A stretch of 64,000 nt of DNA from an uncultured Bacilli bacterium (GCA_934129885.1 CAKOWU010000008.1:1-64000); one strand, 5' to 3'. Positions 27,356 to 37,551 are shown, counted from the first letter of the stretch. Program-made: numbers and translations. Notes: generated from the letters alone by a model not told the origin.

Positions 27356-28042
27356 CTAACCAACATAATGAAAGACTTCGGTAAAATTTGACCACGATAG
27401 TGAATCAGTATCACGTACTACTGCTCCAAAAGTTGGAGCGTGTACGTATGAAATAATAGTTCCATTACTATCTACTTCTTTAACAAGTCCAGCATGACCG
27501 CTTCTCCATAATATATCCCCTGGATAGGCTCTATAATCATCAGATAAATTACTTACTTGCCACTCTGAACTATTATGAGCAGTCTTCATAATTGATTCAG
27601 TTTGATGAGCAAGGCTAATTCCTGCTTTTTCGTAACAATATTTAACAAGCCCAGAGCAATCATATGAATCTGGTCCTTCAGCACCCCAGATATAAGGTTT
27701 TCCTTTTTGTTCTAAAGCACAATTTATCACGGTATTCCCTACTTCGGTGGAACTAGTTATAGTCCCAGAGCCACCGCCACTAGAGGAATCAGAACTTTGA
27801 AAGCCACCTACGGCTCCAAAAATACTATCAATGTTTGAAGCATCAGCAAGTTGTAAGAATAATGCCATAAATATAAACATCGTAGATACACAAATTATAA
27901 CAACTTTACCCGCAAGATTTGTTATACTTGTCTCTCCATTATTAGTTGCGGTTTGAACGGCTTTTTCTGTGACTTTATTTTTAGCATAATTTTTGGCCGC
28001 TGTACCTAAAATATTTTTTGCTTTTAATAGAAACCCTGGCAT
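27356..28042 (-). CDS. NlpC/P60 peptidoglycan endopeptidase of the secretion-like operon
   Basis: 228 residues. A cytoplasmic start and one membrane helix (about 46-68) are followed by a Ser/Gly linker and an NlpC/P60 domain with the Cys in YDCSGLVKY (near 129), the His in SGHAGLVKE and a third polar residue in YVHAP. These enzymes cut stem peptides in peptidoglycan. Membrane-anchored NlpC/P60 enzymes (CwlT/VirB1-like) are standard parts of Gram-positive type IV secretion systems, which fits its place directly after the VirB4-like ATPase. All three catalytic positions are kept, so it should be active. Confidence 0.85.
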   Translation of the reverse strand: MPGFLLKAKNILGTAAKNYAKNKVTEKAVQTATNNGETSITNLAGKVVIICVSTMFIFMALFLQLADASNIDSIFGAVGGFQSSDSSSGGGSGTITSSTEVGNTVINCALEQKGKPYIWGAEGPDSYDCSGLVKYCYEKAGISLAHQTESIMKTAHNSSEWQVSNLSDDYRAYPGDILWRSGHAGLVKEVDSNGTIISYVHAPTFGAVVRDTDSLSWSNFTEVFHYVG

Positions 28043-28067
28043 ATATTCTCACCACCTGTCTAACTTA

Positions 28068-29852
28068 TTATAGTCCTCCTCCTGAACCGAATGAATCAAG
28101 TTCTTGTTCGGTAACTACAACATTAATTGTCATACGCTTTCTTCCGCATATGAATAAGGCTTCTCCTTGATTAAATCCTTTTATATTATCTTTTTCATTA
28201 TCATTTAAATCAATTAATTTTGATAAATCTTCAACGGCCTGTTTCTTTAATCCCATTACTAGGTAATAAGATGCGTTGTCAAATATTGCTTTACCTTGCG
28301 TTATGACATATGGATCACTAAAGTCTGATGGTTGCTGGGTTATAATCATTGTACCAGTATTATATTTACGGGCTCTTCTTTGTACTTGCGCTAGAAAGTC
28401 AGCACCTAAAGTATTATTACCAGATAAAAGTACATGGGCCTCGTCAACCATTAAAACAGTGTTTACATTAGGATTTAATGTTAAACTCCATGAATATTTT
28501 AACGTATTAAAGAATAATGCATTTCTAATATTAGTATCAGTATTCATCAACTCTTTAATATTAAATACTATAAAATTACTTTTTGGAGATATAGTTGTTG
28601 TACCGTCAAAGTAGTATTTAAGTTCTTTAATTAATGGTCTTAATTTTAATTCTAGTTGTTCTAAAATATCTCTTTCTTTATTTTGTTCTGGCATAGCAGT
28701 AATTTTACCTCTTACTGTCGCATATACATCTTTAAAGGTTGGATAATTTTTAGAAGTGTAGCCTCTAAAATTAGTATCAAAATCAATACCAAATCTTTTA
28801 TATGTTTCTTGAACCATTTCACTAAATACATTTAGTACATCTTCAGTAATAGATGGATCATAATATTTCATAAAAGCTTTTACTGTTTGAAGAGATCTTG
28901 TAAGTACTGCATATCCCATACCTTGTCTTAATTCTTCTTCATCGGCGTCCATAATAACTTCTAGTGGATTAATCATACCGTACTCTCCACCTTTACCAAG
29001 TTCGATATAATCTCCACCATATAATCTTGCCATATCTTCCATTTCACCTTCTGGGTCAATAATTACTATTTGATTATCATTTCTTAAATGATTTCTAATC
29101 ATTAGTTTGGCTGCGGTTGATTTACCCGAACCAGAAGTACCAAGAATAATCATATTGGCATTATTTCTATTATTTTCTTTTTGAATTTGATATAGGAATT
29201 GATTAAATAATACTACACCGCCAGAAAAGTCATAACCTAATAAAGTCGATAACCCTGGGTCTTTAATACTATCAAAGACAAACGGATACATAGCGGCGAT
29301 AGTTGGAGACGGAATAGGAGTTCCTATTCTATCTTCTACATCTTGTCTATCAAATATGGGAAGCATTGATTTTAAAACTTTGTCCTGTTCAAATCTTAAT
29401 GGAATGGCACGCATTTCCATGGCTTCTAAATAGCTTTTTACCTGCAATTTTTTAGAGGTTAATTCATCTTCACTATCTGCAGTAATCATAACGTGCAACT
29501 GAAAGTCAAATATTTTGGCTTGTGAAGCTGCTAACTGTTTAATGAACTGCTCTAAAGATTCATAATCTTGTCTATATTTTTCCTGTATTGTCAAATCATG
29601 TTCTTCTTGATATCTAACTTTTAAGTCAGCAATCTCTTTATTTATCATTTTTTGAATGATACTAAAATCCATGGGTATATGTTTGATAACCATTTTAATA
29701 CCGCTCATGCTTGTTAGGTGTGATAAAAAGCCTGGTGCGATATATTTAGGGTAAGAAATAGCCGTAAGTATACAAGCATATTTATCAGATAAAACAATAC
29801 TGTTTGTTTTAAATTCTAACCCTTTAGGTGCTATTTGTGTTTTTATATCCAT
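28068..29852 (-). CDS. VirB4/TraE-like ATPase of a type IV secretion-like system
   Basis: 594 residues, cytoplasmic or membrane-peripheral motor ATPase. The N-terminal part (about 1-200, YACILTAISYPKYIAPGFL, GIKMVIKHIPMD) matches the VirB4 amino-terminal domain of Gram-positive conjugation systems. Walker A is GTSGSGKST near 240 and Walker B VLMVDEAHVLLS near 470, followed by a QQPSDFS region. It starts in a one-base overlap with the upstream gene (TAATG). It is the key marker of this operon. No VirD4 coupling ATPase or relaxase gene is in the window, so whether the machine moves DNA or protein is open. Confidence 0.88.
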   Translation of the reverse strand: MDIKTQIAPKGLEFKTNSIVLSDKYACILTAISYPKYIAPGFLSHLTSMSGIKMVIKHIPMDFSIIQKMINKEIADLKVRYQEEHDLTIQEKYRQDYESLEQFIKQLAASQAKIFDFQLHVMITADSEDELTSKKLQVKSYLEAMEMRAIPLRFEQDKVLKSMLPIFDRQDVEDRIGTPIPSPTIAAMYPFVFDSIKDPGLSTLLGYDFSGGVVLFNQFLYQIQKENNRNNANMIILGTSGSGKSTAAKLMIRNHLRNDNQIVIIDPEGEMEDMARLYGGDYIELGKGGEYGMINPLEVIMDADEEELRQGMGYAVLTRSLQTVKAFMKYYDPSITEDVLNVFSEMVQETYKRFGIDFDTNFRGYTSKNYPTFKDVYATVRGKITAMPEQNKERDILEQLELKLRPLIKELKYYFDGTTTISPKSNFIVFNIKELMNTDTNIRNALFFNTLKYSWSLTLNPNVNTVLMVDEAHVLLSGNNTLGADFLAQVQRRARKYNTGTMIITQQPSDFSDPYVITQGKAIFDNASYYLVMGLKKQAVEDLSKLIDLNDNEKDNIKGFNQGEALFICGRKRMTINVVVTEQELDSFGSGGGL

Positions 29853-30394
29853 TAGCCAATCACCGTCCCAAACTTAGTTGTGCTTCCACCATTTAAGAAG
29901 TTATCTAATATAACCCTTAAATCTTCGTTTGATGTTTGTTTTGATTGAAGTCCTGCATTCGCAAAATTTTGAATTAATGTTCTAATTCTTTTTTGAATCT
30001 TATCCATATCATTTTCTTTAAATAAAAGATAAAATTCAGTATCAACTACGTTATTATTAGTAAACATATTTGCTTTATTAATATCATCTATAATTAATTT
30101 TCTTTTTACTGGATTTTGCTGTGAGTTATATAAAAGTTGTAACTGTGATAAATAAGCAGTTATATCAACTGGTCTATCAGCACAAACGATCCAGAACTCA
30201 TAATCTATCATGTTGTAGACATTCTTTAAATTATTAATTATAGAATACTGTACATCTGGTTCTAGAATAAATATATTTCTTGGAAATATTTTAACTCCTG
30301 TAACTTTTAAATTATTATCAAGTATTATCATACCATTTGCAATTGATTTTACTGGCACAAATGAATTTGTGTACTTACTACTATTTGTACTCAT
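29852..30394 (-). CDS. TraC-N-like accessory protein of the secretion-like system
   Basis: 180 residues, no membrane segment. It starts with a beta-rich portion (FVPVKSIANGMIILDNNLKV, then VKIFPRNIFILEP) like the amino-terminal domains that precede the ATPase domain in TraC/VirB4 proteins, but no nucleotide-binding motif follows. It overlaps the PrgI-like gene by 14 bases and the VirB4 gene by one base, so the three are translated together. It is either a separated VirB4-family domain or a docking partner of the ATPase. The assignment rests on pattern similarity and position. Confidence 0.55.
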   Translation of the reverse strand: MSTNSSKYTNSFVPVKSIANGMIILDNNLKVTGVKIFPRNIFILEPDVQYSIINNLKNVYNMIDYEFWIVCADRPVDITAYLSQLQLLYNSQQNPVKRKLIIDDINKANMFTNNNVVDTEFYLLFKENDMDKIQKRIRTLIQNFANAGLQSKQTSNEDLRVILDNFLNGGSTTKFGTVIG

Positions 30395-30692
30395 CTTTCA
30401 CACACCAACCTTTCCAAACATATTGCCTTCTCATAGTAAAAAACCTATAACATTCTTTAATAATTGTTAGTGTATTATGATAATTAGGTATAGGTAATAC
30501 CAGAAACCCACATATTAGGGCAGGAGCAATGTCTATCATTGCTCCTACAAATGAGGTAGGACTTATTGCAAGTAAGAGAAGTAAAGTAACTACTACTCCA
30601 CCTACAAACAAACCTAAATCAAACAAGTTGAATGCACTAAATATCAATAGTGATTTTTTTGAGTTTGCAGGTATTAAATATTGTTCATTCAT
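30381..30692 (-). CDS. PrgI/VirB3-like small membrane protein
   Basis: 103 residues with two membrane helices (about 18-40 and 47-68) close to the N-terminus and a cytoplasmic tail rich in Arg, Lys and Trp. This matches the PrgI family, the VirB3-like component encoded just upstream of VirB4 in Gram-positive type IV secretion systems. It sits four bases after the gene at 30697 and overlaps the next gene. It probably links the VirB4 ATPase to the membrane channel. Confidence 0.75.
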   Translation of the reverse strand: MNEQYLIPANSKKSLLIFSAFNLFDLGLFVGGVVVTLLLLLAISPTSFVGAMIDIAPALICGFLVLPIPNYHNTLTIIKECYRFFTMRRQYVWKGWCVKDEYK

Positions 30693-30696
30693 TTAA

Positions 30697-31245
30697 TCAT
30701 CCCCTTTTCATATGATTATCTCTTCTATATCTCCAAATAGATTCTGCGACCTTTTTGGCACTTTCATAATCCGCTCCATTTTGTAAACTATTTTTAACAC
30801 TTTGGGCTGTTTCGCTAGATAATTTCATATTTTCAAAACTATCAAAATTCATAATATCGAAACCTGCCAAATGTGAATAGTTTGTTTTAGTTCTAACAAG
30901 TTTATCTCTTTGAACTCTTATTGCATGATTTTGCATGGAGTCAACGTAATCTGCAACTAAATTATCTAATTGTTCTTGCAAAAAATTTTTAGCGATAACA
31001 TAATCAGCGTCAGTTATTTCACCACTTATATACTGCGTTTTTAATCTTTCTTGTTTAATTTCTGCGAGTTCATACATTCCCACTGCTTCATCTTTTAATG
31101 CGGTAATAGCCTCTTTTTCAATATCGTTAACACCACTAATTACTGAATCGTATACAGATAATATATTGTTATAACTTTCAACTTTTTGTTGCATTCCTGT
31201 CTTTTCACGAATTACACCACCTAGTAAATCTCTAAATCTAGCCAT
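30697..31245 (-). CDS. coiled-coil protein, paralogue of the VirB6-like protein's cytoplasmic tail
   Basis: 182 residues, hydrophilic and helical, no membrane segment. It can be aligned over most of its length with the C-terminal 220 residues of the next protein upstream (31256-33418): GMQQKVES/GMQSKKES, YDSVISGVNDIE/YDSIKTKIDDME, IKQERLKTQYISG/IKREKLKEDYKSG and a final NHMKRG/KHMNS. So a cytoplasmic domain exists both fused to the channel and as a free protein. I know of no described family for it. It lies between the VirB6-like and PrgI-like genes with gaps of 10 and 4 bases. Confidence 0.7.
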   Translation of the reverse strand: MARFRDLLGGVIREKTGMQQKVESYNNILSVYDSVISGVNDIEKEAITALKDEAVGMYELAEIKQERLKTQYISGEITDADYVIAKNFLQEQLDNLVADYVDSMQNHAIRVQRDKLVRTKTNYSHLAGFDIMNFDSFENMKLSSETAQSVKNSLQNGADYESAKKVAESIWRYRRDNHMKRG

Positions 31246-31255
31246 CTAATCACCT

Positions 31256-33418
31256 CTAACTATTCATGTGTTTCTGACCAACAGATGATTTTATATACTG
31301 TTCAACTTTAGTAGCGTTTTCGTATTTGTCACCAGATCTGACATCTCTTGCGGTATCTTTAGCATAATCTTTAAATTCACCATAGGTATCCCAATCAACA
31401 TTTTTGTCGCCTTTTTTAATTGATTTTCCATTAACAGTAACCTTACCTTCATCGATAATTCTGTTAACTTCTTTTTTCATACTTTCAAGATCAGCATCCG
31501 AATTTTCAGTAATTCCACCACGTTCAATATAGTCTTTAACCATTTGGTCTTCGTCTTTCTTAAATGATTGTAATTGTTTCTGATAGAAAACATCCGCACA
31601 ACGTTGTTGATATTGTCCATACAATTGGTCATACTGTGCTCGGGTTAATGAACCCTCAGTAGGAATATTATTTGCTTTTCTAACCACCTTTTCTTGTTGC
31701 TCTTTCTCTTCTTGCGACAAAGCGCTCATGGCTTCTGTTATTAAAGCACCACTTTTATAATCTTCTTTTAGTTTTTCCCTTTTAATTTGAGTTAATTTCC
31801 AATTATCGTCTTTTTTACCCAATTGATCTTTAGCTCTGTTTTCCATATCGTCAATCTTTGTTTTAATACTATCATACGTTTCGAGTTTTGAATCCATTGA
31901 TTCTTTTTTAGATTGCATACCAATGGCGTTTCTTACTCTTGCACCTACTCTGTCTAATGTATTTGTTGTCCCTCTAATATCAACTGCTCTAGATTGTCTT
32001 CCTGCAGCTGACATTCCTGTTTTTGCCCAAGTTCCAACACCTTTATCTCCTGCCTTGCCGGCGGAAATCATACTTCTTATACCTCCAGAGCCAAAACCTC
32101 TTGCCATATTTAACATCGTCTTGCCTGCACCAAGTTCATTATCTCTCGATGCCGCAAACGCTCCTGCTAAACCACTGGCACTTCCTATGGCTCCGCCAAC
32201 AAGCCCACCAGTAAATGAGCCTAAAGTTTGACCGATACGTAACTCACCAGACATCTTAATACCAAATAATTTTTCTATTAGCTCTGGTGCTTTCTTAGCA
32301 AATTGGAAACAGCCTATTACTAAAAATACATATATAAACATTTGAGTTAATCCTGTTGGTGAGCCGGAGTCACCAAAATTAATGCCACTCAATCCATCAC
32401 CAAAAACACCAGTAGCAATTATTGATATTAACTGCATTACAAGGAATATAACTAATAGTCTTATAAATAATGATGCCCATGTAGTAAATACTTCTTTTAG
32501 CCAGTTTGCTAACTTACTATTGCTAATTGATTCTTTCGGATCAATATAAGAAATAATGGATATAGGTGCTACCATTTGTAAAAACAAGAGTTTAACAGCA
32601 CGCAACGAAATATCAATACAGTAAAAAATTAAAAGAAAAGCTACATATCCGCCTACTAAAGTAGAAATAAATGGTATATAATTTATTACATATTTTGAGT
32701 CTTCCTGCCATGTTATAATATTAGAAAAAGCGCCAAAATCTCTTTTATCCTCTATATTTCCATTTTCCTTGTATTTAAAGAAATCATATAAAGTTATATC
32801 ACTTGTTTTTAAAAGTTCACTTTCAAACTTTGTTTTTAACGCCTTAATACACTCTCCGTTATTGACAGTTACTTGTTCGGTGGTTCCCATTATACTCGCT
32901 CCTTCACACTCAGTTATAACATCCGTATTTAATGAAGCGAATCCGCCATAAAGCAAAAACTCTGTATCTAGTGCCATACTTTTTATTTTATCGCCTGATA
33001 TACTATCAGAACTTGCTATTGTCGCCCCCATAACCAATCTTCCAACAATATTGCTTTTTAAAACATACCCTTGCACTTCGTATAACATGCTAAACATCCA
33101 GGGAGTTGCGACAAGTAGTGCCATTGATACCATTACATTAGTGGCAAGTTTACCAAAGCCTTTACCACTGTCGGTAAAACTGTCTGGTGCCACAACATAT
33201 TGTATAATGGAAAATGCTAGTTTAAATAACATAAATATACCAAGTAATATATATATACGATTAATCAAACTAGAAACTCCACCAAAGTTGCTTAAATCAA
33301 TATTTGAAAGATATAGTATTATTTGATAACAATAACCAATTAATGTATAAGCAACATAATCAAAAGTGAACGCTAGTGATCTTATGCCGTTAGTTATAAC
33401 ATTAGTTACAAACTCCAT
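31256..33418 (-). CDS. VirB6/TrbL-like polytopic channel protein with long cytoplasmic tail
   Basis: 720 residues. Six or more membrane helices lie between about 15 and 400 (the first near 15-40, then 50-75, 90-115, and three between 245 and 390), with an extracellular loop containing paired cysteines. A Gly/Ala-rich membrane-proximal stretch (about 405-455) follows and then a helical cytoplasmic tail (about 500-720) homologous to the protein at 30697-31245. Position and topology match VirB6/TrbL/PrgH-type channel components of type IV secretion. It probably forms the inner part of the translocation pore. No enzymatic motif. Confidence 0.75.
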   Translation of the reverse strand: MEFVTNVITNGIRSLAFTFDYVAYTLIGYCYQIILYLSNIDLSNFGGVSSLINRIYILLGIFMLFKLAFSIIQYVVAPDSFTDSGKGFGKLATNVMVSMALLVATPWMFSMLYEVQGYVLKSNIVGRLVMGATIASSDSISGDKIKSMALDTEFLLYGGFASLNTDVITECEGASIMGTTEQVTVNNGECIKALKTKFESELLKTSDITLYDFFKYKENGNIEDKRDFGAFSNIITWQEDSKYVINYIPFISTLVGGYVAFLLIFYCIDISLRAVKLLFLQMVAPISIISYIDPKESISNSKLANWLKEVFTTWASLFIRLLVIFLVMQLISIIATGVFGDGLSGINFGDSGSPTGLTQMFIYVFLVIGCFQFAKKAPELIEKLFGIKMSGELRIGQTLGSFTGGLVGGAIGSASGLAGAFAASRDNELGAGKTMLNMARGFGSGGIRSMISAGKAGDKGVGTWAKTGMSAAGRQSRAVDIRGTTNTLDRVGARVRNAIGMQSKKESMDSKLETYDSIKTKIDDMENRAKDQLGKKDDNWKLTQIKREKLKEDYKSGALITEAMSALSQEEKEQQEKVVRKANNIPTEGSLTRAQYDQLYGQYQQRCADVFYQKQLQSFKKDEDQMVKDYIERGGITENSDADLESMKKEVNRIIDEGKVTVNGKSIKKGDKNVDWDTYGEFKDYAKDTARDVRSGDKYENATKVEQYIKSSVGQKHMNS

Positions 33419-33445
33419 TTACATTCTCCTTCCTTTATATTAATA

Positions 33446-34483
33446 TTAATTTTTATTACCAACACCACATGTGACGTTGCCGTCATCCCCAATTTTATAA
33501 TCACTGTATCTATTAACTAAAGTTAATATAAACGTTATTATAGTAGGTAGTAATAATAAGATTATTACTGTAACTATTCTAACAAGTGTATGTTTAAATC
33601 CCTTTATTAATCCAGAATCGTCACTTCCTGTTAGGGCTTTGACAAATTCAACCATAGTCATTATAACTAATAATATAATACCTGCGATAGATATTATCCA
33701 AAATAAATTATTTAAAAATGTAACAATTTCAGGACTGAAAATACTACAATCTGCCGATGCGTAGTTAATACACACCGATTCAAACTCGTCTTTTTCTATT
33801 TCATTTCCATCTTGATCATAATAGGTAGTGGTATCTCCCGTCTTTACGACATTGCATGTTTGAATGGCTTCCCTTATTTGGTCTATCTCTCCTACACCAT
33901 AACCTCCTGTTTCGTAAGTGCCATCATCATTTTTTTTTCTTGAAGCATCACTGTTTTTTAATGTATATGTGCCTGTTTGTGATGATTTATCCTCACCTGT
34001 ACACACATCATAAACCGCACCGCCTAGGTAAAATTTTTGTTCAAACTGTATTTCAAAGTAATTATTTGGAGCATATGAGCTATATATATTTGGACAACTC
34101 CACGAATTATTTGAATAAAATTTTTCTTTTAGTTTACTTGAGTTATTAAATATTGATGTATAATTTGAGTCTCTAAAAGAATACTTTCCGCCACTAGCGA
34201 CAACTGTTCCATCCCAGGGATCGCCGGAACCGGCATTAACAAAGGCATATCCGTCATAATTTCCTTTAGTATTTCTAAATACTTCCACCGCTATTACGTA
34301 TGTATGCATTGTACCAGAGAGGCCACATCCCTCACCACGACAAGTTTCTTGGCATGTATAACTACATAGTGCATACCCATTACCATCTGGAGTACCCATA
34401 GCCTTGGCATTATTCATTCCTGCATAAAATACACTTATTGATATTATAAAAGCTAGACATATATATTTTATAAATTTATTCAT
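33446..34483 (-). CDS. exported Cys-rich protein with VirB2-like double membrane helix
   Basis: 345 residues, first gene of the secretion-like operon, with AAGGAGAG before its ATG. A signal peptide ending near AKA (about 27) leads to an extracellular domain with many cysteines (CSYTCQETCRGEGCG near the start) likely in disulfides. At the C-terminus two helices (about 255-277 and 300-322) are joined by a short loop, the arrangement of VirB2/TrbC-type pilins. It may be a pilin-like or cell-contact subunit carrying an extra outer domain. The pilin likeness is by topology only. Confidence 0.6.
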   Translation of the reverse strand: MNKFIKYICLAFIISISVFYAGMNNAKAMGTPDGNGYALCSYTCQETCRGEGCGLSGTMHTYVIAVEVFRNTKGNYDGYAFVNAGSGDPWDGTVVASGGKYSFRDSNYTSIFNNSSKLKEKFYSNNSWSCPNIYSSYAPNNYFEIQFEQKFYLGGAVYDVCTGEDKSSQTGTYTLKNSDASRKKNDDGTYETGGYGVGEIDQIREAIQTCNVVKTGDTTTYYDQDGNEIEKDEFESVCINYASADCSIFSPEIVTFLNNLFWIISIAGIILLVIMTMVEFVKALTGSDDSGLIKGFKHTLVRIVTVIILLLLPTIITFILTLVNRYSDYKIGDDGNVTCGVGNKN

Positions 34484-34519
34484 GAAGACTCTCCTTATAT
34501 ACTTTTTTTACACACATTC

Positions 34520-34547
34520 ATTATAACATAAAAAAATAAAGTAACAA
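34520..34547 (-). promoter_or_regulatory. promoter of the nine-gene secretion-like operon
   Basis: On the minus strand TTGTTA (34542-34547), 16 bases, then TATAAT (34520-34525) with an extended TG. It lies about 40 bases before the first ATG, after the dnaJ terminator. Confidence 0.7.
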
Positions 34548-34578
34548 AACATAATTTTGAATACTTTATTTTTTTTGT
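34531..34578. terminator. terminator at the end of the heat-shock operon
   Basis: AAAATAAAGTA (34533-34543) and TACTTTATTTT (34562-34572) form an 11-bp stem with T-rich flanks in both directions, separating dnaJ from the secretion-like operon. Confidence 0.7.
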
Positions 34579-34609
34579 AAATCTTTGTATATTTTTGGCT
34601 TTTATACTA

Positions 34610-35716
34610 CTATTTTAAATAGTCTTCTATTTTTCTAAATTCTTTATCATCATCTAATGAGGTTTTTGATAATTGTTCAAATAGTTTCTTTTGTTCTCTG
34701 GATAGTTTCTTTGGTGTTTTTACCTTTAATACAACATACATATCACCTTTACCGAATGAATTTATGTTTTCTATACCTTTGCCTCTTAAACGATGTTTTT
34801 CACCACTTTCTGAACCGGCAGGTATTGTTAAGGTTATATTACCATAAAGGGTTGGTACTTTCTTTTTAGTACCTAGCGTAGCCTCTACTACGGTAAGTGG
34901 AAGTTCTAGGTATATATCACTACCATCTCTTTCAAATATTGAGTGGCTTTTAACATAAAACTCTAGATATACATCGCCATTTGGGCCACCATTTAATCCA
35001 GCTTCACCTTTACCTGCGATTCTAAGTTGGTTACCTGTATCTACACCAGCAGGGATTTTTACTTCTAAATCTTTTGTAACTCTTGTTGTTCCTGTACCAT
35101 GACAAGTACTACATTTTCTTTTGAAAGTTTTTCCTGTTCCCGCGCATTTATCACAGGTTGTTTTAGTCATAAAGGCACCTAGAATGGTTTGCTGTTGCAT
35201 GGTAATAGTACCAGAGCCATGACATTTATCACAGACAGTAGAGTCAAAGCCACCTTCACCATCACATTTTGAACATTTATCATTTAAGTCTAATGTAATT
35301 GTTTTTTTAGTACCAAAGGCTGCCTCTTCAAAATCTAAATCTATTTTTATTAAGACATCTTTACCTTTGGTTTTTCTTGAGGTTCTACTGCCCCCAAAGT
35401 CGCCAAAACCAAAGTTACTAAAGCCACTGCCAAATAAATCACCAAAGATATCTGAAAAATCAAAATTTGAATAATCAAAACCAGCGCCATTATTATCAAA
35501 GGCGGCATGTCCATACTGGTCATATTGTCTTCTTTTATTTTCATCTGATAAAACGGCATAGGCTTCTTGGGCTTCTTTGAATTTTTCTTCGGCATCAGGT
35601 TCTTTAGAAACGTCTGGATGATATTTTTTTGCAAGTTTTCTAAAGGCGCTTTTTATTTCGGCACTACTGGCGTTTTTGTCTACGCCAAGAACCTCATAAT
35701 AATCTTTTTTATTCAT
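34610..35716 (-). CDS. dnaJ: chaperone DnaJ
   Basis: 368 residues. A J domain with the HPD motif (KYHPDVS near 32) is followed by a Gly/Phe-rich linker (about 75-115), a zinc-binding region with four CxxCxGxG repeats ([32 protein letters not shown]) and the substrate-binding C-terminal domain. It stimulates the DnaK ATPase and hands over unfolded proteins. It is the last gene of the hrcA operon, eight bases after pepF. All features of a type I DnaJ are kept. Confidence 0.95.
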   Translation of the reverse strand: MNKKDYYEVLGVDKNASSAEIKSAFRKLAKKYHPDVSKEPDAEEKFKEAQEAYAVLSDENKRRQYDQYGHAAFDNNGAGFDYSNFDFSDIFGDLFGSGFSNFGFGDFGGSRTSRKTKGKDVLIKIDLDFEEAAFGTKKTITLDLNDKCSKCDGEGGFDSTVCDKCHGSGTITMQQQTILGAFMTKTTCDKCAGTGKTFKRKCSTCHGTGTTRVTKDLEVKIPAGVDTGNQLRIAGKGEAGLNGGPNGDVYLEFYVKSHSIFERDGSDIYLELPLTVVEATLGTKKKVPTLYGNITLTIPAGSESGEKHRLRGKGIENINSFGKGDMYVVLKVKTPKKLSREQKKLFEQLSKTSLDDDKEFRKIEDYLK

Positions 35717-35723
35717 TTCATCA

Positions 35724-37517
35724 CTACCTAACTATTTTTTTAAATTCATCTAAATAATTTTTGAAAGTTTTAAGGGCACTTTCTATGACTTTTGGATTTT
35801 CTAAATCTACACCCGCGATTTTAAGTTCATTTAATGGATAATCACTGCCACCAGTTTTTAAGAATGCTAGATAATCTTCTACGGCACCTTCTTCTTTGTT
35901 TATTATTCTATTTACTATGTATGTGGCAGCCGCAAGTCCTGTTGAATATTTATATACATAGAAATTATAGTAGAAATGTGGTATACGGCACCATTCGTAT
36001 TTTATTTCTTCATCTACTATGACATCATTACCAAAGTATTTTTTTACAAGCTCATAGTAAATAGTATTCATTTTATCAGCCGTTAGTATTTCACCGTTTT
36101 CGTTTTCTTTAGTTATTTTTTCTTCAAATTCAGAAAACATAGTTTGCCTATAAATTGAGGCTTTGAAAAGATCTAATATTTGATTTAATATATCAAGTTT
36201 TTCTTCTTTAGTTTTTACTTTATTTAACATATAATTATTGAGTAATAATTCATTAACTTGAGACGCTACTTCTGCTACAAATATTCTATATTCTGAATAC
36301 TGATATGGGTTATTATGAGTACTATAATATGTATGCATTGAATGACCTAGTTCATGCGCTAATGTAGAAACGTCTCGATATGTACCATTAAAGTTAAGTA
36401 AAACATAAGGGTTAGTTAAATAACTTCCGCCTGAGTAAGCCCCACCTCTTTTACCTTTATTAGGGTAAACATCTATCCAGCCTTCTGTGAAGGCTTTTTT
36501 TAGGTTTGTAATATAGTCATCACCCAAAACACTTAAAGCATCTAATACTAAAGTTTTAGCCTCATCATATGTATATTTAGTATTAGTTTTTTCTACTACA
36601 TCGGCATATACATCATACATATGCATTTCATCTAATCCTAATAACTTTTGTTTTTCTTTATAGTATTCATATAATGGCTCTAGATTGTTGCTTACAGCAG
36701 TAATAAGATTATCATATACTGTTTTTGGAATGTTATCTGAATACAAAGCAGCGGATAAAGCATCTTTATAATTTCTAACTTTAGCAATTGCGGCTCTTCT
36801 TGATATTTCGTCTGAAAGTGAAAGTGCTAGTGTATTACTAAACTGTTTATAAGATTTATATAAAGTATAAAAGGCATCTTTTCTAACTCTTCTATCTTTG
36901 CTGCCAAGAAAAGGAACATAATTAGTATCTGTAAGTTCTACTTCTTTTCCGTCTTCATTTTTTATTTTACCAAAGTTTATATCTGAATCTGTAAGCATAC
37001 TTGCAATATCACCAGTATTAGCAATGGCAGGACTTAAATCAGAAATAACTTTCTCTTCTTTTTTACTTAAAGTATGAGGTTTAAATCTCAAAACTGTTTC
37101 TAATGAGAATGAATACTCTTCTTCTAGTTTAGGACATTCTTTATAGAAATCTTTTATTTTATCTTCACACTCTAGTATCGCAGGCAATACGAAACTTGTT
37201 GCACTTTCGTATTCGTCATACAGATTAGATATTTTTTCTTTATACATTTGGTTTTGGTTATTAGCCAAATCAGTATCGTAATTATGTGAAGTAAAAGTCC
37301 ACATTTTTTCTAATATAATAGTTATACTATCATCTAGTTTTAAAAAGTTATATAAATTCACACCAGATGTACAGAAGGTTTCACTTTTACTAGCAAGTGT
37401 TTTTAAACTTTCTTTTACTTTTTTATAGTCTTCTTCTAACTTTTCGGTACTACTATATACACTGCTTAAATTCCATTTGTATTTGTCTTCTATTTCTTCT
37501 CTTAATTTATTATCCAT
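35724..37517 (-). CDS. pepF: oligoendopeptidase F (M3 metallopeptidase)
   Basis: 597 residues, typical for PepF. The zinc-binding motif [12 protein letters not shown] lies near 385 (His, Glu, His), and the third ligand Glu is expected in the [11 protein letters not shown] region. PepF cleaves short peptides of about 7-17 residues in the cytoplasm. It is inserted between dnaK and dnaJ, which are adjacent in most Bacillota, and is therefore probably co-induced by heat. The hairpin at 37552-37582 before it could reduce its expression relative to dnaK. Confidence 0.9.
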   Translation of the reverse strand: MDNKLREEIEDKYKWNLSSVYSSTEKLEEDYKKVKESLKTLASKSETFCTSGVNLYNFLKLDDSITIILEKMWTFTSHNYDTDLANNQNQMYKEKISNLYDEYESATSFVLPAILECEDKIKDFYKECPKLEEEYSFSLETVLRFKPHTLSKKEEKVISDLSPAIANTGDIASMLTDSDINFGKIKNEDGKEVELTDTNYVPFLGSKDRRVRKDAFYTLYKSYKQFSNTLALSLSDEISRRAAIAKVRNYKDALSAALYSDNIPKTVYDNLITAVSNNLEPLYEYYKEKQKLLGLDEMHMYDVYADVVEKTNTKYTYDEAKTLVLDALSVLGDDYITNLKKAFTEGWIDVYPNKGKRGGAYSGGSYLTNPYVLLNFNGTYRDVSTLAHELGHSMHTYYSTHNNPYQYSEYRIFVAEVASQVNELLLNNYMLNKVKTKEEKLDILNQILDLFKASIYRQTMFSEFEEKITKENENGEILTADKMNTIYYELVKKYFGNDVIVDEEIKYEWCRIPHFYYNFYVYKYSTGLAAATYIVNRIINKEEGAVEDYLAFLKTGGSDYPLNELKIAGVDLENPKVIESALKTFKNYLDEFKKIVR

Positions 37518-37551
37518 TTATTGTCCTTTCTTTTATATATAGGGATAAAAA

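Noticed and set aside
23939..34483. Integrative conjugative element
   Set aside because: No integrase, relaxase, coupling protein or flanking direct repeats were seen in the window, and the base composition does not differ visibly from its neighbours. Genes beyond the window could change this.
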